Assembly (NCBI GenBank): GCA_031267955.1 | Contig: JAIRYB010000089.1 | Location: forward strand, 1-10,223 | Length of the DNA: 10,223 nucleotides | Direction of reading: 5' to 3' | DNA from: Spirochaetaceae bacterium | GTDB taxonomy: Bacteria > Spirochaetota > Spirochaetia > Treponematales > Breznakiellaceae | Shown here: positions 1 to 7,053 of the stretch, piece after piece | Layout: every line of letters starts with the position of its first letter | Position numbering within the stretch: the first letter of the stretch is position 1 | Notes under the pieces: generated by a model | The model's input: the letters and a program-made list of their open reading frames with translations, nothing else | Told to the model about the DNA's origin: nothing | Database searches by the model: none | Made by a program: the position numbers and the translations under genes

Positions 1-52
1 GCGCCGCAAGCCAGGAGACTTTGATGGGCATGCTCGCCGCCTGGCGGGGGCA
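1..52 (+). promoter_or_regulatory. Cobalamin riboswitch, 3' end only (B12 box plus following hairpin)
   Basis: The window opens inside a cobalamin riboswitch. Positions 7-19 read CAAGCCAGGAGAC, which matches the conserved B12 box (AGYCAGGAGAC) near the 3' end of this RNA family. The rest of the aptamer must lie to the left of base 1. A hairpin follows at about 31-52: bases 33-38 pair with 43-48 around the loop GCCT. It could be the stem-loop that docks onto the aptamer when ligand binds. The assignment agrees with the genes downstream, all of which handle corrinoids; such switches normally lower expression when cobalamin is plentiful. The box itself is clear, but the missing 5' part prevents a full structural check. 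Confidence 0.8.
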
Positions 53-133
53 ATCATACTTTTCGGGGCCTCGAGGCAGGGTTCCGGAAGAGAGCTTACG
101 TGTTTCCAACAGCATACCATATCGAAATGCGCA

Positions 134-164
134 GGCTGGGGACCGCCCCGCCGTTTCTCTCCTT
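134..164 (+). terminator. Candidate intrinsic terminator in the riboswitch leader
   Basis: GGC (134-136) pairs with GCC (150-152), and GGGG (138-141) pairs with CCCC (146-149). One T is bulged and the loop is ACCG. A pyrimidine-rich tract with seven T's (154-164) follows. The 3' arm, CCCCGCC (146-152), is also exactly complementary to GGCGGGG at 43-49, in the hairpin after the B12 box. An alternative pairing could therefore prevent the terminator from forming. This would be the off-switch of the riboswitch. The T tract is interrupted, so the call is tentative. Confidence 0.4.
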
Positions 165-240
165 ACGGTTTCTTCCGGTTCCCGGTCTCGAGGGTTTTTA
201 ACTATTCAGCCGGGGGCCCTGTTACGGAAAATAGAGAAAC

Positions 241-780
241 ATGAACAAGTATTTGTCCTACAGCTTCCTGTACGATGACCCGGCGGATCTGCGCTGCGAT
301 TTTGAAATCGCCACCGACGAAGCCGCCAGCATGATAGGGTTCCTGCGATCGCTCATCGACGACGAAGCCCTAAGGGAAGAACTGTGCAGGCTAAACGAGC
401 TTATGTACCATATCAACCCCTGCCTGCGTACCAAGACCACGATAGTCGAGGAAGAGCTGGACTGGCTGCGGGACCGCGTGGAAGAATTGCAGCGGGAGAT
501 TCGGGAAAGCTTTGACGCCGCGGCGTCCCCCCGTAAAAACAGGCCCAGGTTTGTCGTTCCCCAGGGATGCCCCGCGGCTTCGTACAGCCACATCATCAGG
601 AATAAATGCAAGGCGCTGGTCCGCCTTATGTACCGGCACAAGAAACAGGGGCATAAGGTAGAGGATATTCTCTTTGATTATGTGAATTTATTTTCCGGGT
701 ACTTCTACTCCCTGGCGCTAAAACTGAACAAGGACGGCGGAGTAGCGGAAACGGAATTTATAAGCAGGGTTTATTCATGA
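241..780 (+). CDS. Divergent PduO-type cobalamin adenosyltransferase-like protein
   Basis: This 179-residue protein resembles PduO/MMAB-type ATP:cob(I)alamin adenosyltransferases from end to end, but is shorter and altered at key sites. Recognisable parts are TDEAASMIG at 25-33 (family: TVDELNA), VPQGCPAA at 106-113 (family: LPGGSPAA), HIIRNKC at 117-123 (family: HxARTxC) and DYVNLFSGYF at 146-155 (family: RYLNRLSDLLF). D26 and R120 sit where the family has its conserved Asp-Arg salt bridge. The usual N-terminal ATP loop (TRTGDKGTT) is absent, the second conserved Arg after R120 is Lys (K124), and the Asp of LSD is Gly (G153). A stop at 232-234 in this frame rules out a longer N-terminus. It is the first gene after the riboswitch, with a weak ribosome site. 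It may be a corrinoid-binding escort rather than an active transferase; that is inference. Confidence 0.65.
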   Translation: MNKYLSYSFLYDDPADLRCDFEIATDEAASMIGFLRSLIDDEALREELCRLNELMYHINPCLRTKTTIVEEELDWLRDRVEELQREIRESFDAAASPRKNRPRFVVPQGCPAASYSHIIRNKCKALVRLMYRHKKQGHKVEDILFDYVNLFSGYFYSLALKLNKDGGVAETEFISRVYS

Positions 781-1691
781 CGGCGGGAAGGTTCCGCGCG
801 GCAATTTTCCTCGCGCTTGTTTTTTTCGCCGGATGCGATCGCGCGCCGGAAAAAAACACGGTTACCGGCCGGGCCGGGGAAACAATAACCCTGCCGAAAG
901 CGATCAATACCATTATTTCCACAGCGCCGTCCAACAGCGAAATAATTGTCGGCCTGGGGCTGGGCGGGAAGATCATCGCGGCGGACGAATTTTCGGCGCG
1001 GATCGACGGCATAAATAAAGGCATCACGCTTATCGACTTTTCCTATCCGGACGGGGAAACGATCATAACCCTTAACCCGGACATTATTATAGCCGCCGAA
1101 CACAACCGGACGGTTTCAGGGGACGACCCTTTCAGGCTTATGGGGGAAGCGGGGATACCGGTAGTCTATATACCCACAAGCGGCAGCATCGAGGGCATTT
1201 ACGGGGATATACGCTTTATCGCGGGGCTGCTGGGGGCGGGGGAAAAAGGCGAGGCCCTTGTCGCCGGCATGAAAGCCGAAATCGGCGCCGTCGCCCAAAA
1301 GAGCGCGGGAATAACGGAAAGAAAATCGGTTTATATAGAGCTTTCCCCCCCGCCCTACATCGTGTCCCTGGGGCGGAAAACCTATCTCCACGAAATGGCG
1401 GAAACAATCGGCGCGGACAATATCTTTGCGGACCAGGAGGGCTGGTTCTCGCCTTCCGCGGAAGCGGTCATCAGCCGGAACCCCGATGTTATTATCACTT
1501 TTTTTGACGACCTTGGTACTTTTACGGCGGATTTAAAGGCAAGGCCCGGCTTTGAACATATCGGCGCGGTGCGGGACAACCGCGTCTTCAGGCTCGACGC
1601 CAATTCCGCGTCCCGCCCCTCGCAGAATATAGTCCTTGCCTTAAAACAGATGGCCCGCGCCGTATACCCCGAAATATATGAAGCTCCCTGA
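777..1691 (+). CDS. btuF: Corrinoid ABC transporter substrate-binding lipoprotein (BtuF-type)
   Basis: This 304-residue protein is the periplasmic capture component of a B12-type importer. Residues 1-19 form a lipoprotein signal peptide with two arginines and a hydrophobic core. It ends in the lipobox FAGC, with C20 as the lipidated cysteine and Asp at +2. The mature part has the two-lobed FecB/BtuF fold pattern: PSNSEIIVGLGLGGKIIA near the N-terminus, LNPDIII in lobe one, then PPYIVSLGRKTYLHEMAETIGADNIF and NPDVIIT in lobe two. The PPYIV...H...GA.NIFAD stretch is typical of BtuF. Its ATG overlaps the previous stop (ATGA) and its end overlaps btuC by 14 nt. The family also binds haem and siderophores; cobalamin is chosen because of the riboswitch and the cob genes in the same cluster. 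Confidence 0.85.
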   Translation: MTAGRFRAAIFLALVFFAGCDRAPEKNTVTGRAGETITLPKAINTIISTAPSNSEIIVGLGLGGKIIAADEFSARIDGINKGITLIDFSYPDGETIITLNPDIIIAAEHNRTVSGDDPFRLMGEAGIPVVYIPTSGSIEGIYGDIRFIAGLLGAGEKGEALVAGMKAEIGAVAQKSAGITERKSVYIELSPPPYIVSLGRKTYLHEMAETIGADNIFADQEGWFSPSAEAVISRNPDVIITFFDDLGTFTADLKARPGFEHIGAVRDNRVFRLDANSASRPSQNIVLALKQMARAVYPEIYEAP

Positions 1692-2691
1692 AAAATTCTC
1701 CGTCGGGATCGTCCTCTCCCTCCTCATCCTCTGCGCGGGGTCCTCTTTGGGCAGTACTTCCATCGGTTTTATTGATACCCTCAGTATCGCCTTCCATAAG
1801 ATAACAAATCTGCCTTTGAAAGCCGGGATAGACCCCAGGAACGTTACCATAGTCTGGAACCTCAGGTTCCCCAGGGCGCTTCTGGCTTTTTTAACCGGCT
1901 GCGCCCTGTCCGTAAGCGGGACCGTGTTCCAGTCAACCCTGAAAAACCCCCTGGCTTCGCCTTATATCATCGGCGTGTCTTCCGGCGCTTCCCTGGGGGC
2001 GGCGCTGGTCATCCTTACCGGGCTGCGCCTTCCCTTTGCGGGCGGCTTTACCCTGCCCTTCGCGGGATTCCTGTTCGCCCTTGCGACGGTGGTTTTTGTG
2101 CTGTTCTTTACCTCAAAAATCGACAAAAATTTTTCCAATAACACTATCATACTTTTCGGCATGGTTTTTTCCTTATTTGTCAACGCGTTTCTTACCGTCC
2201 TTGTCGTGCTGTACCGGGAACAGCTCAGGAATCTGCTCTACTGGCAGATGGGCAGCTTTTCCCTCAAGGGCTGGGATTACGTAGTACTGCTGCTGCCCTT
2301 CCTCGCGCTGGGAACCCTGGGGGCGGCAAGGCATACCAGGGAAATGGACATTCTTACTTTCGGGGAGGATCAGGCAAAGTCGCTCGGCGTTGACACGGAA
2401 AAAGTGCGGATAAGGCTTCTCTTTTATACCGCGATCCTTACCGGGGCCGCGGTCGCGCTGGCCGGGGCAATCGGTTTTGTGGACCTTATAGCCCCGCACC
2501 TGGCCCGGAAAATCGTAGGGGCAAGGCACAGGCACGCGCTCCCCATGGCGGCCATTCTGGGCGGCTCCCTGCTGGTGGTAACCGATTTAATCGCGAGGAC
2601 GATACTCCCGCCGTCGGAACTGCCGGTGGGCGCGGTTACCGCTATCCTGGGGGCGCCGTTCTTTGCCTGGGTGTACTTCAGGAAAAGATGA
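1678..2691 (+). CDS. btuC: Corrinoid ABC transporter permease (BtuC/FecCD family)
   Basis: This 337-residue inner-membrane protein is the usual length for BtuC, a family with about ten transmembrane helices; strongly hydrophobic stretches run through most of it. Diagnostic stretches are LRFPRALLAFLTGCALSVSG and FQSTLKNPLASPYIIGVSSG in the N-terminal half, the cytoplasmic coupling segment GEDQAKSLGVDTEKVR that contacts the ATPase, GFVDLIAPHLAR, and the closing GAVTAILGAPFFAWV. Two copies would form the channel together with two BtuD. The start at 1678 lies inside the end of btuF, lacks a strong ribosome site and gives a normal N-terminal helix, so translational coupling is likely. The family assignment is firm. 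Substrate specificity comes from gene context. Confidence 0.9.
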   Translation: MKLPEKFSVGIVLSLLILCAGSSLGSTSIGFIDTLSIAFHKITNLPLKAGIDPRNVTIVWNLRFPRALLAFLTGCALSVSGTVFQSTLKNPLASPYIIGVSSGASLGAALVILTGLRLPFAGGFTLPFAGFLFALATVVFVLFFTSKIDKNFSNNTIILFGMVFSLFVNAFLTVLVVLYREQLRNLLYWQMGSFSLKGWDYVVLLLPFLALGTLGAARHTREMDILTFGEDQAKSLGVDTEKVRIRLLFYTAILTGAAVALAGAIGFVDLIAPHLARKIVGARHRHALPMAAILGGSLLVVTDLIARTILPPSELPVGAVTAILGAPFFAWVYFRKR

Positions 2692-2704
2692 GGAGGCGGA
2701 AACG

Positions 2705-3508
2705 ATGCTGGAAATACGGAACCTGTACTGCGGATACGGCGGCGGGGACGTTATCAGGAACATTTCCCTAAAGGCAAGGCGCGGGGAAATTCTCTGTATC
2801 GCCGGCCCCAACGGCTGCGGGAAAACTACCCTGTTAAAGGCAATCGCGCATATACTCGGCTACCGGGGCAGTATCTCCGTCGATTCCCGGGAAGTTTCGT
2901 CGTTCGGCAGAAAGGCGCTGGCAAGGAAGATCGCCGTAATGGGCCAGGGCCAGGAAATATACTTCCCCTTCACGGTAGCCGATACGGTGGCGCTGGGGCG
3001 GTACGCGCATTCGGAAAAAAATATCCCGTCGCTTTCGCAAAAAGACAGGGCCCTGATAGCGGAAGCCCTTGAAAAACTCGGGCTTTCCGGTGTAAAAGAC
3101 AGGATGATAAATGAATTATCCGGGGGGCAGCTCCAGCGGGTTTTTCTCGCGCGGACATTGGTCCAGGACCCGGAATTAATCCTCCTAGACGAACCGACGA
3201 ACCACCTGGATCTGAAATACCAGGTAGAATTACTGCGGGGCCTTACGGACTGGGTAAGGGAAAACAACAGGACCGTTATCGCCGTACTCCACGACCTTAA
3301 CCTGTCCCGCTCTTTTGCCGATTCCATGGCGCTCATGCGCGACGGCGAACTTGCCGCCGAGGGAACCCCCGGCGCCGTGCTTGACAGGGAAACCCTGAAA
3401 TCCGTTTACGGCATGGATGTCCATTCCTTTATGCTGCAATCGTTTTCGGCCTGGCGGGCGGAAACAGCGCTTCCGGCCGGAACGGAACAGGATTACCGCC
3501 ATGCCTGA
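2705..3508 (+). CDS. btuD: Corrinoid ABC transporter ATPase (BtuD-type)
   Basis: This 267-residue cytoplasmic ATPase powers the importer. All ABC motifs are intact: Walker A GPNGCGKTT at 34-42, a Q-loop around Q81/Q83, signature LSGGQ at 138-142, Walker B LILLDEP at 158-164 with the D-loop NHLD at 166-169, and switch histidine H196. The start at 2705 is chosen because AGGAGG at 2691-2696 lies 8 nt upstream and the protein then begins MLEIRNL, as family members do. An in-frame ATG at 2663 would add 14 unrelated residues inside btuC. A short tail follows the nucleotide-binding domain. The gene overlaps the next one by 8 nt, which ties transport expression to the nitrogenase-like enzyme. Confidence 0.92.
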   Translation: MLEIRNLYCGYGGGDVIRNISLKARRGEILCIAGPNGCGKTTLLKAIAHILGYRGSISVDSREVSSFGRKALARKIAVMGQGQEIYFPFTVADTVALGRYAHSEKNIPSLSQKDRALIAEALEKLGLSGVKDRMINELSGGQLQRVFLARTLVQDPELILLDEPTNHLDLKYQVELLRGLTDWVRENNRTVIAVLHDLNLSRSFADSMALMRDGELAAEGTPGAVLDRETLKSVYGMDVHSFMLQSFSAWRAETALPAGTEQDYRHA

Positions 3509-5693
3509 AATTGCCATTTACGGAAAGGGCGGGATCGGCAAATCGACGATATCCGCGAATATTTCCGCCGCCCTCGGCAAGAAGGGGAAACGGGTACTGC
3601 AGATAGGCTGCGATCCAAAGCACGATTCGACGCGCTTCCTGCTGCACGGAAAACGGATCGCCACGGTACTGGACTATGTCAGGGAAACCGCCCCCGACAA
3701 ATGCCGGCTTTCCGACATTGTACACGCCGGGGCCTTCGGGGTTGACTGCGTCGAGGCGGGAGGCCCGGAACCCGGAGTGGGCTGCGCGGGCCGGGGCATA
3801 CTGACCACCTTCGAACTGCTGGACCGGCTGGGGATAAAAGAGAACCGTTACGACGCGATCATCTACGATGTTCTGGGGGACGTAGTCTGCGGCGGTTTCG
3901 CGGTTCCCATCAGGCGGGATTACGCGGAAAAGGTGTACATCGTAACTTCCGGGGAATTTATGTCGCTCTACGCGGCAAACAATATCCTGCGGGGCATACG
4001 CAATTACGATCAGGCCGGGAACAGGGCGGGCGGGATCATCTTCAATTCAAGGGGAGAGGATGAAGAAGAAGAAATGGTACGCCGTTTTTGCGGCGCTGTT
4101 TCCCTGCCCCTGATCGCGCGCATTAAAAGAGACCCCCTGTTTGCCGGGGCCGAACAGCGGGGAAGCTGCCTGGTGGAGGCCTGGCCCGATTCGCCTCTGG
4201 CCGGGCAGTTCGCGGAACTGGCGCGGCGGATCTACGCGCAGGAGGATTTCTACCCCGCGCTTCCCCTTGATGACGAAGAACTCGAGGAAAGGCTCCTTGA
4301 AAAAAGACGTTTTGCCGCCGGGAAGCGGGGCCGGCCCGCGCAGCCCGCGGATACCGCCCCGGCCGCCGCGCCCGGCGAAAAAGCCGCGTGGTTTTCCAAG
4401 GGCCTTGTCGCCAGGGAGCCGCTCCACGGCTGCGCCTTTAACGGCGCCATGAGCATCTGTACCCAGGTAGAGGACAGTATCTGTATCGCCCACGGCCCCG
4501 AAAGCTGCGCCCATATCACCTACCAGGGCATCACGTCCGCTTCAAGGCGTTTTATCCTGGAGCGGGGGATCGTGCTGCCCTATACATCCGCGCCGCCTGT
4601 CGTGTCCTCGCGGATGAACGAAGGGGTTATGATATTCGGCGGGACGGAAACGCTGCGCGAAAAACTCCTGGAGGCAAAGGCGCGGAAACCCAAAGTAATC
4701 TTCGTCCTGACCACCTGCCCGAGCGGCGTCATCGGCGACGACGTGCGCTTTGTCCGCGATTACGAGGATCAGGACACGCGTATCGTGCCGGTACTTGCCG
4801 ACGGCGTTATCCGGGGCGATTTCCTGCAAGGCATCTTCATCGCCTACATGGAAATCGCCAGGGCTTTGATCGACAGGAACATAAGCGCCGAAGAAAACAC
4901 GGTGAACATTGTGGCCGAAAAGGCGGAAACCAATGCCCGTTCCGAAAGCCTGCGCTATGTGGCGGAGATTCTCGGGCGTTTCGGCATCAAGATCAACTGC
5001 AATTTCCTCTGTGAAACCAGCGTGGAAAGCATACGCGCCTTTAAACGGGGAAAACTCAGCATCCTCGCGTACAACGACTACATGGGCAGGACCATCCGGG
5101 ATTTTTTGAAAAAGGAATTCGGGGCGGAATTCCTGGACGAAGCCTTCCCCGTAGGTTTCAGGGAAAGCTGCGCCTGGGTACGCAGGATAGGCGGATACTT
5201 CGGCAGGAGCGGGGCCGAAATCGAAACCATTATTGCCGATTATGAAAAGGAATACCGGGAAGGGATAGCGGGGATAAAGGCCGCTCTTAAAGGCAGGCGG
5301 CTTATGGTCGTCACCTACAACCAGGATATTGACTGGATACTGCAGACCGCCTGCGATCTGGAAATGGAAATTGCCTTTGTGGGCATCCTCAATTTTTCGC
5401 AGGACAACAATTTCCGCACCAGCTTCCGGGACAGTATCGGGGAACTGAAAGTTCCCTACGAAAACGAACGGAGGCAGGAGGATCTGGGGCGGGTAAAGCC
5501 GGATCTTTTGCTTACCAATTACGGCTCCAACGATCAGGACCCGTCGGTGCTTGCGGACACCATACCTTTAACCCCTACCGCGGGTTTTCTGGGCGGCCTT
5601 GAGCTTGCCAGGCGCTGGAGCGAAATTTTCAGAATGAATTTGCAGGAAGGCTGGAGGCGGGATGATTCACTATTCAGAAAATATTACGCCTGA
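3501..5693 (+). CDS. NifH-NifD-like fusion: nitrogenase-type Fe protein joined to a catalytic subunit
   Basis: This 730-residue protein is two nitrogenase-family proteins in one chain. Residues 1 to about 265 are an Fe protein (NifH/BchL type): Walker A GKGGIGKST at 8-16, GCDPKHDST at 36-44, the cluster cysteines C95 (GVGCAGRG) and C130 (DVVCGGF). About 25 Ala/Pro-rich residues (270-295) link it to a component-1 domain. That domain has cysteines C311 (HGC), C336 (GPESC) and C406 (TTCPSGVIGDD) at the three NifD P-cluster positions, and an FGGTETL stretch typical of the family. The FeMo-cofactor cysteine of NifD aligns with Y524, and the cofactor histidine is also missing, so nitrogen fixation is unlikely. 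The start at 3501 overlaps btuD by 8 nt; an upstream ATG (3417) would add residues that do not belong to NifH. Likely role (inferred): ATP-driven reduction of a corrinoid or related tetrapyrrole. Confidence 0.85.
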   Translation: MPEIAIYGKGGIGKSTISANISAALGKKGKRVLQIGCDPKHDSTRFLLHGKRIATVLDYVRETAPDKCRLSDIVHAGAFGVDCVEAGGPEPGVGCAGRGILTTFELLDRLGIKENRYDAIIYDVLGDVVCGGFAVPIRRDYAEKVYIVTSGEFMSLYAANNILRGIRNYDQAGNRAGGIIFNSRGEDEEEEMVRRFCGAVSLPLIARIKRDPLFAGAEQRGSCLVEAWPDSPLAGQFAELARRIYAQEDFYPALPLDDEELEERLLEKRRFAAGKRGRPAQPADTAPAAAPGEKAAWFSKGLVAREPLHGCAFNGAMSICTQVEDSICIAHGPESCAHITYQGITSASRRFILERGIVLPYTSAPPVVSSRMNEGVMIFGGTETLREKLLEAKARKPKVIFVLTTCPSGVIGDDVRFVRDYEDQDTRIVPVLADGVIRGDFLQGIFIAYMEIARALIDRNISAEENTVNIVAEKAETNARSESLRYVAEILGRFGIKINCNFLCETSVESIRAFKRGKLSILAYNDYMGRTIRDFLKKEFGAEFLDEAFPVGFRESCAWVRRIGGYFGRSGAEIETIIADYEKEYREGIAGIKAALKGRRLMVVTYNQDIDWILQTACDLEMEIAFVGILNFSQDNNFRTSFRDSIGELKVPYENERRQEDLGRVKPDLLLTNYGSNDQDPSVLADTIPLTPTAGFLGGLELARRWSEIFRMNLQEGWRRDDSLFRKYYA

Positions 5694-7011
5694 CAGTTTT
5701 TCCGGCGCCCTTTTCGCGGTAGAGGGAATCAAGGACGCCTGTACCATTTTGAACGGGCCCACAGGCTGCAAATTCTACCACAGCGCCATAGCGGACAGCC
5801 AGTTTCTCCGTACCCCTACCTTTAACCCCCTGGAATACACCGAGGGCTTTTACTTCGGCCAGTCCCGGATACCGTCCACTTACCTTGACGGCGAAGACTA
5901 TGTCTTTGGCAGCGGGGAAAAAATCGCGAAGATACTCAGGGCCGCGGTGCGGAAAAACCCGGGCCTTGTCGCAATAATCAATTCCCCGGGCGCGGCCCTT
6001 ATCGGCGACGACCTGGACCGCTTCCTCGCCGAAGAAGTCGGGGATATACCGGCTTTCGCGCTGGAAAACACCGGTTTTTCAGGCAGCTTCGGTTCCGGCT
6101 ACCAGAAGGCGATCATCCGCGCCCTGGACGCGCTAAGGCGGCGCGCACCTCCCCTACCCGCCGGGGCCGATACCGTCGCGGGCCCCGGGGCGGCCCGGAG
6201 CGGCGGGAGGCCGAAGACGGTGAACATCCTGGGGCTCTGCATCTACCAGAAACACTACGCGCAGAATCTTTCCGTTTTGAAGCGCCTCCTCGAAATTTCC
6301 GGCGTCGGGCTGAACGCCGCGCCCGGCGCGGGGGACAGCGCGGCCTCGCTTTCCGGGATTGGCAAGGCGGATTTGAACGTGGCGCTCTACCCCGAGTACA
6401 GCCTTGAAATCGCGGAAAAATTAAAAGCCGAATACGGAACCCCGTACATCGTCCCGGAAGAAGGCCCGCCCATTGGTTTTGACGCCGCCGAATCGTTTAT
6501 CCGCGGGATATGCCGCGAACTGGGCGGGGACAGGCATCCTGCCCTTGAGGAGATTGAAAGGGCAAGGGCGAGGGCCTACCTCTACCTCTCCCGTTTTTCT
6601 TCCCTCCTGGGCCTCCCCCGGGGGACTCTCTTTTCCGTAAAGGCGGAAGCGTCCGTTGCCTATGCCGTAACCAAATGGCTCTGCGCCTATCTGGGGATGA
6701 TACCCGCCTCCGTTTCCGTGCTGCCGGGCGGCGACGCCTCTTTTATCCAAAAACTCGGAACCTTCCTCGCGGGGATCCGCTGCGGGAAGGCTCTTGAGGC
6801 CCCGATAATCGAAACGCCGGCGCATATCCTTCTGGCCGACGGAAATACTATCGCGGAACTGAAACTCTACGGCCAGAGATTCTGCGGCATAGAGATAGCC
6901 CTGCCTTCGCTGGGCTACATCGACATTGCCGGAAAAACTTTTTTCGGCGGCGACGGGGCGCTGTTTTTGCTGGAGCAGATACTAAACGGCCTGCGCTATG
7001 TTATGGTATAA
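5662..7011 (+). CDS. Nitrogenase component-1 beta-like subunit (NifK/BchB/BchZ-like)
   Basis: This 449-residue protein is the second component-1 subunit, partner of the D-like domain encoded just before it; the genes overlap by 32 nt. Family marks are ILNGPTGC at 29-36, a DYVFGSGEKI stretch at 79-88 (family: DVVFGGEKKL), IIGDD-like LIGDD at 113-117, NTGFSGSF at 136-143 and VNILG at 187-191. Only one of the three possible cluster cysteines survives, C36. The first position aligns with D11 and the third with P109. With three cysteines from the D-like domain this gives a 3+1 set for a single [4Fe-4S] cluster, as in the tetrapyrrole reductases. Residues about 160-184 are a Pro/Ala/Gly-rich insertion. 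The ribosome site GGAGG (5653-5657) precedes the ATG. The substrate is unknown. Confidence 0.8.
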   Translation: MIHYSENITPDSFSGALFAVEGIKDACTILNGPTGCKFYHSAIADSQFLRTPTFNPLEYTEGFYFGQSRIPSTYLDGEDYVFGSGEKIAKILRAAVRKNPGLVAIINSPGAALIGDDLDRFLAEEVGDIPAFALENTGFSGSFGSGYQKAIIRALDALRRRAPPLPAGADTVAGPGAARSGGRPKTVNILGLCIYQKHYAQNLSVLKRLLEISGVGLNAAPGAGDSAASLSGIGKADLNVALYPEYSLEIAEKLKAEYGTPYIVPEEGPPIGFDAAESFIRGICRELGGDRHPALEEIERARARAYLYLSRFSSLLGLPRGTLFSVKAEASVAYAVTKWLCAYLGMIPASVSVLPGGDASFIQKLGTFLAGIRCGKALEAPIIETPAHILLADGNTIAELKLYGQRFCGIEIALPSLGYIDIAGKTFFGGDGALFLLEQILNGLRYVMV

Positions 7012-7012
7012 T
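7004..7012 (+). promoter_or_regulatory. Possible extended -10 promoter ahead of cobU
   Basis: TGGTATAAT at 7004-7012 is a perfect extended -10 element (TGnTATAAT). It overlaps the end of the NifK-like gene and lies 41 nt before the cobU start. There is no good -35 at the expected distance, which extended -10 promoters can tolerate. If used, it would let the remodelling genes be transcribed without the riboswitch. The match could be chance within coding sequence. Confidence 0.3.
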
Positions 7013-7053
7013 GGCGTATATAAAAGGCGACTGTTCAGATGGGGAGGGGAAAG

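Noticed and set aside
181..199. A second terminator ending in TTTTT
   Set aside because: Only a three-base-pair CCC/GGG stem with a wide loop precedes the T run; too weak to support.
202..234. A hairpin (CTATT/AATAG) hiding the ribosome site of the first gene
   Set aside because: Possible as a translational switch, but the pairing is short and AT-rich with internal mismatches. The upstream terminator/antiterminator is the better supported platform.
21..278. An 85-residue reading frame in the leader
   Set aside because: It lies over the riboswitch and expression platform, has no ribosome site or recognisable similarity, and runs into the first real gene in another frame.
2663..2704. An upstream start for btuD
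   Set aside because: It would lie inside btuC and before the AGGAGG site, and adds residues unlike other ABC ATPases.
777..3508. A haem or siderophore importer
   Set aside because: The protein families are shared with these systems, but the cobalamin riboswitch and the cob genes in the same cluster favour corrinoids.
3501..7011. A true nitrogenase (nitrogen fixation) locus
   Set aside because: FeMo-cofactor ligands are missing in the D-like domain, the K-like protein has only one cluster cysteine, and no nifB, nifE or nifN is nearby. The surrounding genes are for corrinoids.
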